From Pardosa pseudoannulata (taxonomy: Eukaryota; Arthropoda; Arachnida; Araneae; Lycosidae): a DNA stretch of 64,000 nucleotides. The stretch spans positions 46,825,192 through 46,889,191 of the forward strand of contig CM063510.1 of NCBI GenBank assembly GCA_032207245.1. Reading direction: 5' to 3'. Below the pieces are notes generated by a model. It searched no databases. It was not told the DNA's origin and worked only from the letters and a program-made list of their open reading frames with translations. Made by a program: the position numbers and the translations under genes. The number at the start of each line of letters is the position of its first letter. The first letter of the stretch is position 1. Shown in pieces: positions 23,970 to 35,010 of the stretch.

Positions 23970-24319
23970 GGCAGATCTACTCTTAAATAGGAAAAAATCC
24001 TCAGATATCCCTGTTTTCCAATTTGAAATGAATACAATATTATTCCAATATTATGTAAAATAGATAATACAATACTGCAATATCATGTATATGTATTACA
24101 ATATTATGTATACCAGAGTGAAAAATAGTTATCCCTATACTTGAGTTATAGATAATCATTTTCCGTATTGTAATTTAATATATTATTAAATATCGCACAT
24201 TACTTTAATTTGTTTAAAGCCTCAGAATCTTTAGGCGGCCCGTAGTTTGCTCTTTCTGCTCTGGACAATCACCCCAAATTTTCGAGAATATGATATTTTG
24301 TTATTTCGATGGACATTTT

Positions 24320-24505
24320 GTCGAATGATGACCGAATGGTTATGGTGCTGGCTTTCGAAACCGGAGTTCGTGGGTTTAAATCCCACAGTGGCACGGATGT
24401 TCGTAGCCGTTCAGAATCGGCTTTAGGCAGTAGGCCCCGGTCTCATTAGCCCTCGTGTTGCAAAAAATAGACCGTAGCGCTCCATATCAAACCAAACCAA
24501 ATCGT
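24320..24505 (+). mobile_element. tRNA-Arg-like SINE, full length
   Basis: The target duplication TGGACATTTT lies at 24310-24319 and 24506-24515, with flanking CG..  agreement on both sides. The A box is intact; the B box is mutated to GGTTTAAATCC. The tail is reduced to AAACCAAACCAAA. Confidence 0.9.
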
Positions 24506-24515
24506 TGGACATTTT

Positions 24516-24760
24516 ACGATTTTTCGAGCCTTACACATAAATTTACTTTTACGGCAGGTGCATCGACTGAAATCATGACAAATAGCTTTGTCTATTAGAT
24601 ATCTTCACTTTACAGTAGTTTGTATACACGTAATATCAAATAAATCTTCTATCACGAAGTTTTTCGGACTCGAATCCTATGATATATAAAATGACAGCTG
24701 ATTACTTTGTCAATGAATATAATCTACAAATGTGTTTAAATATCACATTCATTATACTTT
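24516..24760 (+). repeat. dispersed repeat (24.5/26/52 kb family), copy 1
   Basis: Shares GTGCATCGACTGAAATC, ATATCAAATAAATCTT, CACGAAGT and TCCTATGAT..TAAAA with 52090-52320, and more weakly with 26045-26190. Ends are not defined. Confidence 0.45.
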
Positions 24761-24994
24761 CAGGAATCTTTAACAACTTGGCTTTATGATTTTTATCAAT
24801 TTATAGTAGAAGCTTAATAAGAAACTTACAAAATATTCGGTGATAGAGTACATTATTAAATTTTCAAAAAATTCTAAAATTTAGTTATTTGCCAAAGAGC
24901 AAGAAATTTTTCTCATCTAATCACAATTTAATGCGTTAGAATTTATTTGAAAAGAAAATAATGTGAAAAACTATTTTTAAAAGGCCAGAGATCG

Positions 24995-25163
24995 AACGAT
25001 GGGCGAATGGTTAGGGCACTGATCTTTGTTACCAGAATTCATGGGTTCGAATCCCACTGTAGTATGGATGTTTGTAGCCTCTCGGAATCGGCTTTAAGTA
25101 GTGAGTCCCAGTTTCATTAGCCCCCGTGTTCCAAAAAAGTAGACCGTAATGTTCCAAACCAAA
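24995..25163 (+). mobile_element. tRNA-Arg-like SINE, diverged
   Basis: Recognisable A box (GGGCGAATGGTTAGGGC), B box (GGTTCGAATCC) and body (CTCGGAATCGGCTTTAAG). The copy has more substitutions than its neighbours and a tail cut back to CCAAACCAAA. No target duplication was found. Confidence 0.85.
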
Positions 25164-25324
25164 TGTCCACGAGACAAATTGGTTATGTACAACGAGACCG
25201 AAGGCTGGATCTCACATCTGCTAGTTTATAACAAATTTCGTAAACTGGGACACCGTTAATAATATATAGCTGAATAAAAGTACAACTATACAAATCACAT
25301 TTTATAGTATAAAGTAGACACAAG

Positions 25325-25950
25325 TGTAAAAAGAAATTAGGAAAATAGTTATTTAATGATATATATTCGGAAAAATATTTCTTAAAATAACTTTTAATGT
25401 CTGTTAAGTGAAATATTTTGAAATATTTTAAATACATGGAATATTTTTTTAATAAATTTCTCAAAATTCATTCACATTTCTAAAATAAGTCTATGCAAAC
25501 GTCATGATTTAGTAGGGGACTCTGGTATGTTTACGTTTTAAATTTATTACCAAATACTATCAATTAATCTTTGAATATTTTAAAAGTTAACAAAAAACTA
25601 TTGCTTTTATTTGTATGTTTGTTGACGTTAGAACTTTGATGATTCAAAAAAGGAACAGAACTTTATCGCGTAAAGTAAAAAAAAGAGTTAAAAAATAGGA
25701 GAATACTTATTTAATGTATATATATTTAAATACTTTTTTTAATACCTGTTATGTGAAATAGTTTGATGGATTTTAATGTTGGGAATATTTTTTATAACTC
25801 CCTAAAAAATCATTCACATTTCCAAAAATAAAATATTTAAAAACATGTATGACTTAGTAGGGCCGTCTGGTTTGCCTACGTTTTAAAATAATTACCAAAT
25901 ATTTTCTGTAAATCTGCATGTTTATTGCAGTTAGAACTGTTGATGATTCA
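25325..25950 (+). repeat. degenerate direct duplication, ~300-360-bp spacing
   Basis: The series TTATTTAATG.TATATA, TGTGAAATA.TTTGA, CATTCACATTTC, TTAGTAGGG, TACGTTTTAAA..ATTACCAAATA and GTTAGAACT..TGATGATTCA occurs twice in order. The first run starts near 25340 and the second near 25698. The offset shrinks from 358 to 303 bases through the unit, so indels have accumulated. Confidence 0.6.
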
Positions 25951-26663
25951 AAAAATGAGCATCTATTGATATCTTTGACACTCATAGATTAAGACATCTA
26001 GTTCTCATTAAGGATGTATTTGATGTTCATTATTTGAAAAGAAATTTTTGAATGTGATCTACTATAATCATACCTAACAGCTATATCTATTACAAAACTT
26101 CATATTGCAATGCCTTTCTTATATCTGATAACAAATAAATCTCTCGTCACATTTTTTTTTCAAAATAGAATCTTATAATTGGAGCGTAAAATAAATTTGC
26201 TCCAGTATTTGCCAGGCAAATTTAAACATGATAAAAACTTAAAAAATGGAGCTTAAATTACACATTGTGGCTGCAAATATGTTTTTCAAGATACAATGAA
26301 ATTATTTAAACTTTTCTGATCCATTTTATGTATTTATTTGAACACAGAAAACTGTAAATGTATGTGTAAGTATGTATGTATATATGTATAAGTATGTATG
26401 CATGTACTTCGTATTGGCAATTTTTTTCTACGATATTGAAAGTTTACCGTTCTTTGGATTAAGACTTTTCCCCAAAAAATTCCGGCTATGTCCTAATTTG
26501 TATGCATTTGTGTGCTTAATGAATACCCAGACTTTTTTCTTATAGTCTAGAGATATTGATATAAATATCATTTTTTACCTTTAAACTATGTTTATTTATT
26601 TAAAAAAAACCAGAAAAACAACACAGTATTTTTATAGACAAAATCGACTACTATTCACAAGTA
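25951..26663. other. AT-rich non-coding stretch
   Basis: Contains a weak copy of the 24.5/52-kb repeat (26045-26190) and a GTAT-type simple repeat at about 26355-26406. No coding sequence recognised. Confidence 0.4.
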
Positions 26664-26822
26664 CAAGGTATGTAACAAAAGTAATAAGAATTTTTTTTTT
26701 CTTTTTGAAAAATCACTCAGGAAAATAGGTGGTTCAGAAATGTTTATTGGAATAATAGTGATGTATTCCAACATCTCGGAAACTATTCCTAGTTCACAGA
26801 CCATACCTAGCAGCTATCTGTT

Positions 26823-27074
26823 GTGAAAATGCCCGTTATGCTTAAGATGCAGCAACCTATTGAGCTACGCTATGCAACACTGTTTTGCTTTAAACTCGGT
26901 AAAAGTGGAAAAAAAATCTTGCAAATACTAAGCGAGGATTGCAAAGATGAAGTTATGTCCCAATCGCAAGTTTACAAGAGGCACTATTTTCGGAATGGTC
27001 TACAGACCATTGAAGACTGTTCTTGCTGTGGACGACTATCGACTATGAAATGGATGATAACATCAAACGAGTGA
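26823..27074 (+). pseudogene. mariner transposase N-terminal fragment
   Basis: Eighty-three codons contain IELRYATLFCFKLGKS and DEVMSQSQVYKRHYF, followed by a degraded RPS-type linker (CGRLSTMKW). This matches the first helix-turn-helix region of mariner transposases (the Mos1 HTH type also seen in SETMAR and FLJ37770-like proteins). A stop follows at once. The downstream 100 bases still carry a hint of the next segment (IKRVRNVLNF) but are full of stops. It is not functional. Confidence 0.85.
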
Positions 27075-27175
27075 GGAATGTTCTAAACTTTGATTAAGTT
27101 TACATTCAACTGTTCAATTTTTAATTGCTAATGCAGAATCTTACTTAGAAGTGCACAATCCCTTGCAGAAAAAGG

Positions 27176-27207
27176 CAGGGCCGTAACTAGATCTTTTGGC
27201 ACCCTTG

Positions 27208-27248
<41 letters not shown>

Positions 27249-28063
27249 CGCCTTTGCCGCCAAATATGCTGAAAAATATATAAACATATTTTTTTATATC
27301 ATATAAAGAAGGAACTCACAAACTATTTTGTTAATTCATAAAATGTTCCTAGTTTATGAATTTTTAATTTTTCTTTTATTTTTGCTTTATTAATACTTAA
27401 AATATTTTCAACACTCTGTGTGTGTGTGGGGGGGGTGTTATTTTACTGATAAATGAAATTTGAGGGGAATAAATTTTATTTGTACTTTAAATTTTCATAA
27501 AATATTGACGAATTTCTAAATTTAAATTTAGTTCTAATTACTTTAATAGATTCAAAATTTAAAACGAATACCCGGATTTATACCAAGGCATTTTAGAAGT
27601 GTTTAGTAAACATTTTATAAGAATTTATAACAAGTTTAGTCTCTAGAAATGTTTTAAAAATTAAGAAACTTCATAAAAAATTTCTAAACACTTTGGAATT
27701 TATAAGTAAAATCGGACTTTATAATATAGAAAATTAATTTTCAACTTTTTCTTGTTTCTACTCGGATCGAATCGTGGCCGAACGAAGGCCGATTGGTTAG
27801 GGTGCTGGCCTTTGGATCTGGAGTTCGTGGGTTCAAATCCCAATATGGCATGGATGTTCGTAGCCGTTCGGAATCGGCTTTAAGCAGTAGGTCCCGGTCT
27901 CATTATCCCTCGTGTTGCAAAATGTAGACCGTAGCGCTCCAAACCAAACCAAACCGGATAGAATCGTCCTCTTTCGGATTCCATTTTCATAAGAGTGAGG
28001 CAGCCCTATGACTGATGCGCCCTTGGCAAATGCCACCTTTGCCATGCCCTAGTTACGGCCTCG
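27176..28063. mobile_element. hAT MITE inserted in the mariner
   Basis: The left end CAGGGCCGTAACTAG and the right end in reverse, CGAGGCCGTAACTAG, match at 13 of 15 positions. The 8-bp target duplication GAAAAAGG is perfect (27168-27175 and 28064-28071). A run of about 33 A lies near the left end and no coding capacity remains. Subterminal sequence is partly symmetrical: GGCACCCTTGGCAAA at the left and TGGCATTTGCCAAGGG in reverse at the right. It carries its own nested SINE. Confidence 0.92.
27776..27955 (+). mobile_element. tRNA-Arg-like SINE nested in the hAT MITE
   Basis: The target duplication is 12 bp with one mismatch: GGATCGAATCGT at 27764-27775 and GGATAGAATCGT at 27956-27967. Head, body and CCAAACCAAACC tail are complete. 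This is the youngest layer of a three-level nest. Confidence 0.93.
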
Positions 28064-28082
28064 GAAAAAGGGTAAGCAGTGT

Positions 28083-28400
28083 CCGTTCCCAAATCACTGG
28101 CAGCAGGATTGTCCACCACAATGCTCGACCTCCTACAACATTGGTTATAACTGAATACCTATCAAAAACACATTCCCATACTGTCCCAACCTGGAATCCT
28201 GTGATTTATTTATTTTTTACGTCTTAGGAAGAACATAAAAGAACTAATTTTAGTATACTTGAAGATGACTAAAGAGGCTTAAATACAAGGCTTCAAGCCG
28301 TCTTCAAAAGGAATCCGATCAATTTTACAGCTATTGGCAGCAATGAAGGATTCATTGTTTGCTGCCCAAGATTCATACTTTTAAAATTAACTGTTTTTTT
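28083..28400 (+). pseudogene. mariner transposase C-terminal relic
   Basis: The frame reads GSRIVHHNARPPTTLVITEY and then LSKTHSHTVPTWNPVIYLFF. This aligns by eye with the mariner segment HHDNARPHTA...PPYSPDLAP...FF. The aspartate of HDN is missing and the SPD aspartate position reads NPV, so two catalytic residues appear lost. Stops follow, with weak similarity to the last part of the protein up to about 28400. It continues the element whose N-terminus lies before the hAT insertion. Confidence 0.65.
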
Positions 28401-28543
28401 TCTTTTTGTAAGTTACTGATTCACCCGACCCAGCAAACGCCATACGTGAATTTTTTTTTCTTTTTTTTCTTTTTTTTTCCTTTTTGTAAATAGATATTTT
28501 TTTCAAATTACTTTTGGAACATATCTTGTATTCACTTATTTAA

Positions 28544-28985
28544 CCCTTTCGTGGCCGTGGGAAAATTACTTCCCACCTACACGATCTTACAAAATACACC
28601 TGTGGGTGGCACAAAACGGTGGCGCAAAACCCATTATAATATATTGGTCTTGTTATTGAAAAGACGGAAAGACTGATTCCCGCTTCCGTTTTGCGCTGTC
28701 ATCAATTGTTCGATCGATTGGAATGCTGAACGATAGCCGATTAGTTAGGGTGCTGGCCTTCGGTACCGGAGTTCGTGGGTTCGAATCCCACAGTGGCATG
28801 GATGTTCGTAGCCGTTCGGAATCTGCTTTAAGCTGTAGTTCCCGGTCTCATTAGCCCTCGTGTTGCAAAAAGTAGACCGTAGCACTCCAAACCAAATCAA
28901 ACCAATCGATCGATTGAATAAAATTAGCAGCTCTGTTTTTACAGTTTGGAAACGTGGAGTGAGAAATAAATGGCTCACGAAAGGG
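28544..28985. mobile_element. TTAA-type (piggyBac-like) MITE
   Basis: The ends read CCCTTTCGTGGCC and, in reverse, CCCTTTCGTGAGCC, with the first 10 bp identical. TTAA lies at 28540-28543. The right flank is TTAC, one substitution away. It begins only 10 bases after the mariner's TA, so two unrelated elements are almost abutting. A complete SINE sits inside. Confidence 0.7.
28721..28905 (+). mobile_element. tRNA-Arg-like SINE nested in the TTAA MITE
   Basis: A perfect 11-bp duplication TCGATCGATTG, itself partly palindromic, lies at 28710-28720 and 28906-28916. The A and B boxes are intact and the tail is CCAAATCAAACC. Confidence 0.93.
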
Positions 28986-28989
28986 TTAC

Positions 28990-29476
28990 AGAATTTTCCC
29001 TTTCTCAGATTTTTATATAGGTGCGTTTTCACTGTCAATATTCGGTAGTAATAATTTCAGGTATTAATGGGTTAAACTCCATAGAAAAATACAATTAGAT
29101 TTCAACGATTTTCAATTATACTATGCAATAATTTATGCACTGAATCAGAAACACGTATCATTTTTCTATTTCAAGATGATACAGAAATATCATTAGTTTC
29201 TCATTTTATGAAGCTATCACATGTTAATACTAAAACAATTATAAATCCGGTTGCTTGTTTATTTTTTAGATAAAAAAAGTTTGAGCGTTACTGTTTTCGA
29301 AAACTCAAACAATGGGGGAAAATCCGAATCTCGTGAAACTTTGGCTGATTCTAAAACAAAAAGATTGAAAGTACACTTAATTTGATATCGCGCTGAAGAT
29401 AAATAATTGCAAAACATGATGTCGTCTTATTGTAGAGAAACACAGGATACAAACACATGCTTATATACATGACATG
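28990..29476. other. AT-rich non-coding stretch, nothing recognised
   Basis: No paired termini, tRNA-like boxes or coding signal seen. Confidence 0.4.
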
Positions 29477-29807
29477 TCGTGGCGCAGAGTTAAGGCGAAT
29501 GGACAACAGTCTTCTTGATAACAATAAGTTAATTAAACCATCGTTAAAGTAAAACTTACACCATTTTCACTTTTCAGTCGAAGACAAGCGTAGAGTGTTG
29601 TTGACAGCTCCATGTCCACGCGCTGATTGAAACTTATCTGTTTGCAAGCTCATCAAATAGTTCAAAAATGCTTCCGCCTCACCGGATGATCCTAAAAGCT
29701 TAAGCGATCGTAGGTCTTTTTCATTTATTTTATTATTATAAAAGAGTTACCTTTTTAAAATAGCTATTAACTCACGTAATTTCCAACTACCCTTTTTTAA
29801 ACCTGAC
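29477..29807 (-). mobile_element. microsatellite-type interspersed element, copy 3
   Basis: On the minus strand it matches 821-1160 and 35911-36386: TTTAAAAAAGGGTAGTTGG, ACGTGAGTTA, AACTCTTTTATAATAATAAA, GTTTGCAAGCTCATCAAA... and the end CATTCGCCTTAAC. Here the flanking AT tracts are very short (CATATATAAA, TTATATACAT). The long microsatellites beside the other copies are therefore not an obligatory part of the element today. Confidence 0.6.
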
Positions 29808-31017
29808 AAACATATATAAAAGGAGCAACTTCTAAAAGAAGTTAATATGAAGAATAGTCTCAATGCGAGTATTCACGCTGAATATCTCCGCCCGGTGGCT
29901 CTACTCAGACAAAACGGTTGCCTTTTGAAATGAAACCTGCTTTGAATTTTAAACAGAATTTGTAAACACAATGTCTAAAATTATCTTTATAGGGATAAAT
30001 TGACGGATTTGTAACATGTAATTTTATGAGTTTTTCTGAAATATATAACATATTAATAACCGTTACTAATGCCAGTAAATTTACCTTCATTTTGCAGGGT
30101 AAAAAGGATTTTAGAGGACCAGAAAAACCAGTTTACATGAGCAATGGTTTCAATCCTCCTTTTTGCCAGGATTGTCGTCAGATATCACATGATCATACAG
30201 GAGTGCAATTCCATCATTCTCCGTATCGTGCTCTTGTTTACTTAATACGAATTGCGAAATCTACAATTTTTTTTACTATTTTTAATGAATCTCAAGAAAA
30301 ATTCATTAAATTATGATGAAAATTTAAAAAGCAGAAAAGTAAGTAAGATAATGAATTTATTTCATCCGTTAAAGCCTGTTATTATATAGTTGCAATTGCA
30401 TTTGTGAAAAATTTTCTATTGCATTGTTTAATACTGTACTTTTTGCAGAAGTGAAGTTTTAAAATCCATTTTAAAATCTAGAGCCAGCAAAGACAAAGAA
30501 TCATGAGAAAGGAGGTTAAACTCTGCCATTACCCTGGTATAAAGGTGAAATTTTTTCTACACCTTAATTTTTCCCTAGTTAGGGAAGAATCTTGAAGAGG
30601 AGTACGATTCACGAATTTACCCTGCATTTGCATTGCTTTTTGGCCCACGTAAACGAGGCCTATGACACATAAATGCATAGATAAAACTTAAGGAACACTG
30701 CATGTGAAATATTATTGCAGTATGAAAAAAAATAGTAATAAAAAGGGAGAGTTTAGGAATACAGGAATAACTTAGAAAATAAAGGAAGCCTTACGAATTT
30801 AATATGGAACGTGAGCTCTCCAGATGTATGTACATCTATCCTAATGTGTTTTTATGATAGCAATAATGATGTTAATCACATATCTCTAGAAGGAGGATGG
30901 CTACGTGAAATTGTTCTTCGAAGGCAGTTTCATAAGTTTTCTATCCTGTTAAAATCAGGACCCTAGCTGGCCTCTGTGTACTCTTAATTTCTGTAATTAG
31001 TCAATTACAGAAATTTT
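29808..31017. other. non-coding stretch with one exon-like patch
   Basis: A frame at 30026-30316 contains a splice-acceptor-like TTCATTTTGCAG at 30088-30099, followed by about 60 codons of non-repetitive sequence (GKKDFRGPEKPVYMSNGF). I do not recognise it. A perfect 13-bp-arm inverted repeat, AATTTCTGTAATT with a 4-base loop, lies at 30986-31015. Confidence 0.3.
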
Positions 31018-31160
31018 AATCCCGAAATTATGGCCCTATTTTACTTGCCCAGCCATCAATACAGAACACGGAGAATCAACCTTTGGCCGGCTCGAGCCTC
31101 GAACCCACAACTCTGATTTTGTGATCGACACCTTTATTTACTGAGTTACTGTGGCTCTTA
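31018..31160 (-). mobile_element. tRNA-Met-like SINE (second family)
   Basis: On the minus strand the head reads GTAACTCAGTAAATAAAGG, then GTGTCGATCACAAAATCAG, then a B box GTGGGTTCGAGGCTC and GAGCCGGCCAAAGG. It aligns with the copy at 58984-59150. The joint pattern resembles methionine tRNA (GCGTC...CATAA...GAGTTCGA). Its 3' boundary to the left is uncertain. Confidence 0.6.
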
Positions 31161-31618
31161 TAACCCAAACTTTGAGGTATCTAATTTTTTAAATTAAAAA
31201 AATTAAATTCAAAAGGTTGCCATTATCGTGCTATAAAAGGAAAAGCTATTGTTTGTCTTAACATAATTGAGGTTTACAGAATGTAAAAGATAATTAGCCT
31301 CTATATTTACTATAAAAAACTAATATTTAATTTTTTAATTTTCGTAATTCGAAAAGTTCGAAAAGGTAATTAGATTTCTATTTTTTAAAATTATAGTATT
31401 TATTTTATTTTTCAAGAATGTATAGTTCATACAATAAATCTAAATAGTTCTTTAAAAGTTCGACTATTAATAATGCTAGAGCACTAATCTAAATGGAGTT
31501 CAACTTTTTTATTTTATATTGAATCAAATATAGTATGATTTTTAAGGACCTTACTCAATGAAGACATTGTAGGTAAAAAGATACCATGACCCCTTAAGAA
31601 CAAAGCAACTCCGTTTAC

Positions 31619-31744
31619 TTTTCGATCCCGCTGGTGGCATGGATGTGCGTAGCCATCGGAATCGGCTTTAAATTGTAGGTCTCGGTCTCATTAGCCTCTG
31701 TGCAGCAAAACTGTAGACCGTAGCACTCCAAACCAAACCAAACC
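31619..31744 (+). mobile_element. tRNA-Arg-like SINE, 5'-truncated
   Basis: Starts inside the B box (TTCGATCCCG) and continues GGTGGCATGGATG, ATCGGAATCGGCTTTAAAT and the CCAAACCAAACCAAACC tail. Promoter sequence is missing, as expected of a truncated retrocopy. Confidence 0.85.
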
Positions 31745-32428
31745 GTTCGATTTTAGTGTATTCGGTATCGACGGAGTCACACTTTGCGGTTAAGATCCAG
31801 CAATTTGTTCCATTAGTTGAACGATAAACAAGAACGAAGAAAATGAGTGATAAATGATTATTGATGAGTCAGTAATTTTTCTCTTATTTCTGCAGCAGGT
31901 GCACAACGAGGTACCTATATCAGCAATATTATCGATACGGAAGACTATCTTCAAACGATTAACATGGAAATAAATAATATTTGAGATATTTTTACAATAG
32001 TTGAAAACACCACTTTGTGGCAATTGTTTTACGAATTAGATCAGAGATTGCTGAACCATATTAGTAGTTCACCAAGAAATTTTCGTTAGATCTCAGTATC
32101 ATGCTGAGATTGGCTAACATGGATGGCTGATTTATCTTTAAAATAGCTTTCTTCAAGCTCAGAAAATAAAGAAATGAAGTGGGGGATTATCAAAAACTAT
32201 GGTTATATGGCAGATATTCTTCAAGTTTTCCCACTTATCCAGAAACAAATTAGTGTGTGGCATTTCTAATAAATGTGATAGGCAACTGTGCATAGTTTTA
32301 GTCACTTACAGCACCAGTTTTAAATTTAGCACAAGTGGCAACTCGTTTGGAAAACTGATCTTGCTAAAAACTCTGCTGTTTTTCGATTTCTGTGGACGAA
32401 GTATGTAACTGTAGCTGAATTTTACGGA
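31745..32428. other. non-coding stretch before the mariner relic
   Basis: The upstream parts of the mariner transposase should lie here if the element were complete, but I cannot recognise them. Several 60-77-codon frames carry no known motif. Confidence 0.35.
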
Positions 32429-32739
32429 TGAACTTTTCGCCAAGGATGTTATCTTCCTTCAGGACAACGCGAAATCTCCTACATCTTAGAAGACCATCAA
32501 GCTGTTGAAGCAGTTTCGCTAGGACATACATCATCGAAAAACTCTTATAGCCAGGACTTCCCCTTTACTTGAAGGACCATCTAGGAGGCCAACGATTCGC
32601 TTCAGATGATGATGTGGAACAGTTCGCGACATCGTCGCTGAATAAGCCAGGACAGGATTTAATCCAAGTGGAAATATTCTCACTCATCTCACGAAGCGAT
32701 AATTGACTAAACAGGTATGGACACTGTGTTGAAAGATAA
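32429..32739 (+). pseudogene. second mariner transposase C-terminal pseudogene
   Basis: The frame opens FAKDVIFLQDNAKSP, matching the mariner segment VIFLQDNARPH that holds the second catalytic aspartate. In-frame stops follow. A shifted frame contains SYSQDFP, the counterpart of YSPDLAP with the third aspartate. Another shift gives LKDHLGGQRFASDDDVEQF, then PGQDL.Q..IFSLISR and a final stop at 32737-32739. So the last third of a mariner transposase is present with at least two frameshifts and two stops. It belongs to a different mariner lineage from the 26.6-kb element. No terminal repeats were found. Confidence 0.88.
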
Positions 32740-32830
32740 CTGAACGTATGCTCTATCAGTTGCATGCATTGCTTGTAGGGAATAGAATGCCCACCGTTCA
32801 GTGCAGGATTTGTGATCTTACTTTTTGGAT

Positions 32831-32930
32831 CACATTGTAGCTGTTCGGAATCTGCTTTAAGCAGTAGGTCCCAGCCTCATTAGCCCTCGAGTAGGAAAAT
32901 AGTAGACTATAGACTGTAGACCAAACAAAT
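32831..32930 (+). mobile_element. tRNA-Arg-like SINE, 5'-truncated
   Basis: Only the distal part remains: TGTAGCTGTTCGGAATCTGC, AGCAGTAGGTCCCAGCCTC and TTAGCCCTCGAG, ending in a damaged ACCAAACAAA tail. Confidence 0.8.
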
Positions 32931-33160
32931 ACTCCTCGAATTTAGTCTCTTATCACTAATGAAAATATTGAATGTAAATGACAAGTATTGTAATTGAAAA
33001 ATTTGACCTCAAGACTTTGATTGATCTTAACACTTTGGACCTCCCGAGTCCCAAAATTCTATTTTTGAATTTAGGTTTCTTTCTCTCTCTGTGCGTGTGT
33101 GTATATGTGAACACGTATGACGCAACGTGAACACGCCTCTGACCGAAGTAGCCATTCAGT

Positions 33161-33806
33161 CAGTAGCGTATCCCTCCAGAAAACACTTTTGAGGGAAGGG
33201 AAAGTGGTAGAAGAAGAAATTTTGTTCTTAGAAAAACATTTTCCTCACTATATTTGAAAGTGTTTAAAGTTTACATAAATTTTCACATAGCAATTACGTT
33301 AGTTAAATCTTAAATAGTAAGATACTTAACTCCAAACAAAAGCGATCATTATAATTAAAACAACTATCGACCATTCGAGAACACGAATACATATAAAAAC
33401 AAATAATTAGAAATCATCATAACTTTTAAAACAAAATACTTCCTAAAACAGGAATATAAAATAAAATAAACGTTTCTGCTTCAGTGAAAGTTGAAAAATT
33501 ATTTTTTTTAATAAAAAGTACAAATAAGATGGTACTCAAAGTTTTAATAGGAGAAATAAACCTTTTATTGATTCCCCTATATCTTTAAATAATAACGTGA
33601 TTTTTTTTATGTCAACATATTATATATAGTCTTTTGCCATGTAATTCAGTTAAGGTGCAAGCATGATCTTTTTACAATGAAACTTATTATCAGAGGATTT
33701 TTACAAATATAAAATATTGTATTTTCAATTTAAGTAATAAACTAGTTTTTGTATCTGTGAGGGAAAGGGCAATGGACTCCTTTGCCTTTCCCTGAATACT
33801 CCATTG
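33161..33806. mobile_element. hAT-like MITE, 646 bp
   Basis: The left end CAGTAGCGTATCC and the right end in reverse, CAATGGAGTATTC, match at 9 of 13 positions. The 8-bp flanks CATTCAGT (33153-33160) and CAGTCAGT (33807-33814) match at 7 of 8. Both subterminal regions are rich in GGGAAAGG/GGGAAGGG. No coding capacity. Confidence 0.65.
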
Positions 33807-33814
33807 CAGTCAGT

Positions 33815-35010
33815 AACAGGAAGTAGCATAAAAGTTGATAAAACACTGTTTTCTTTAATGTACGTATACAAAATTTGATTTCTCTAATTCAAAACATATT
33901 CCAGTTATCGTGCTGACATGCAGACAAATGTACACATAGACATAATACTAAAAATGGTATCTTCGGAGTCTGAGAGGTCCAAAAGGAGAAGGTCAATAAA
34001 AATCTCAAGGTCTAATTTTTGGACGATAGCATGTGTTTCCTCATACTACAAGAAAGTGGAAACAGGCCTCCCTAATAAACAAAGCAGCTTTCTCAAGCAT
34101 AAAAGGTTTCGCTAGTATTCTTTTATCTACCAAGAAAATCTTCTTAAAGCGATTTTCATATCGTTGCATTTAAAGAAGTGTAGATAGAGCTGCTTTGAAA
34201 GGAGTGTAAACTATCTGGATGAACAATTTAATAATAAACAGCCAGGAAAAATATTTCAAGTAGCTTTATAATTATTTTTTTTTGTTTGTTTTTATTGCAT
34301 TGTATTTGATTTGATTTCAAATTTCATTTACATTTTGAGAGTTAAGTCTGTGTATTTTTATATCATTTGTTCACATTTTTTATCTTTTACACAGATGTGA
34401 GGGAAAGGGGTGTAGGATTTCCACATGAGAGATTTCATGCACGGGCAGGGCCAATTATCAACCAACTGCCAACTAAGTAATTTGGGATTGAACCATTCCG
34501 CTCTTTTGAATATCTATAGTACTAAAAACATTTTTCTTTTTAAGATACTCTAAAACAAAACGAAAACAAAACAATTTAATTATAGTTGATAACTTTTTTT
34601 AAAAGCTTTATTCTTTTTTTTATATTTATAAAGTGGTACATATAAATGCACTTAACGTATTTACAAGTGGTACATGATGATTTTTTAGAACAAAAATTAT
34701 GTAAAGCATAGTTGTTTAATATTTAATACTCATCCTTTAAAGTAGAAATTTATCTAACTTTATGATTATTGATTGTTATAATTTAATTTTATTTTAAATA
34801 AATAGTTAAGAACTATATTTCAATAATTACCAATATGTACCAAAAATCTAGCTGTAAAAATCTTTAATCATTCATTTTTTATTGTTTCAATTTTGAGGGA
34901 CTCAAGAAAAAATTTGTATATACGTTTTAAGATCGGGGCTTGGTACACAAGTATTATTTATAGGGTGACAAATGCATATTCTTAAATTGAACATCTTGCT
35001 ATATACATTA
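33815..35010. other. AT-rich non-coding stretch
   Basis: At 34392-34470 the phrase GTGAGGGAAAGGGGTG echoes the subterminal part of the preceding hAT MITE (GTGAGGGAAAGGGC), and CAGGGCCAATTATC resembles a hAT end. Neither could be paired. No coding sequence. Confidence 0.35.

Larger units (their letters stand above)
26664..28528 (+). mobile_element. mariner-family element interrupted by a hAT MITE
   Basis: Terminal inverted repeats of 22 bp match at 19 positions: CAAGGTATGTAACAAAAG at the left and CAAGATATGTTCCAAAAG reading in from 28528. A TA dinucleotide lies just outside each end (26662-26663 and 28529-28530). Transposase relics run left to right: an N-terminal frame at 26823-27074 and a C-terminal relic from about 28083. 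Removing the hAT MITE and its 8-bp duplication leaves about 970 bp. This is shorter than the usual ~1.3 kb, so an internal deletion is also present. Confidence 0.85.
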
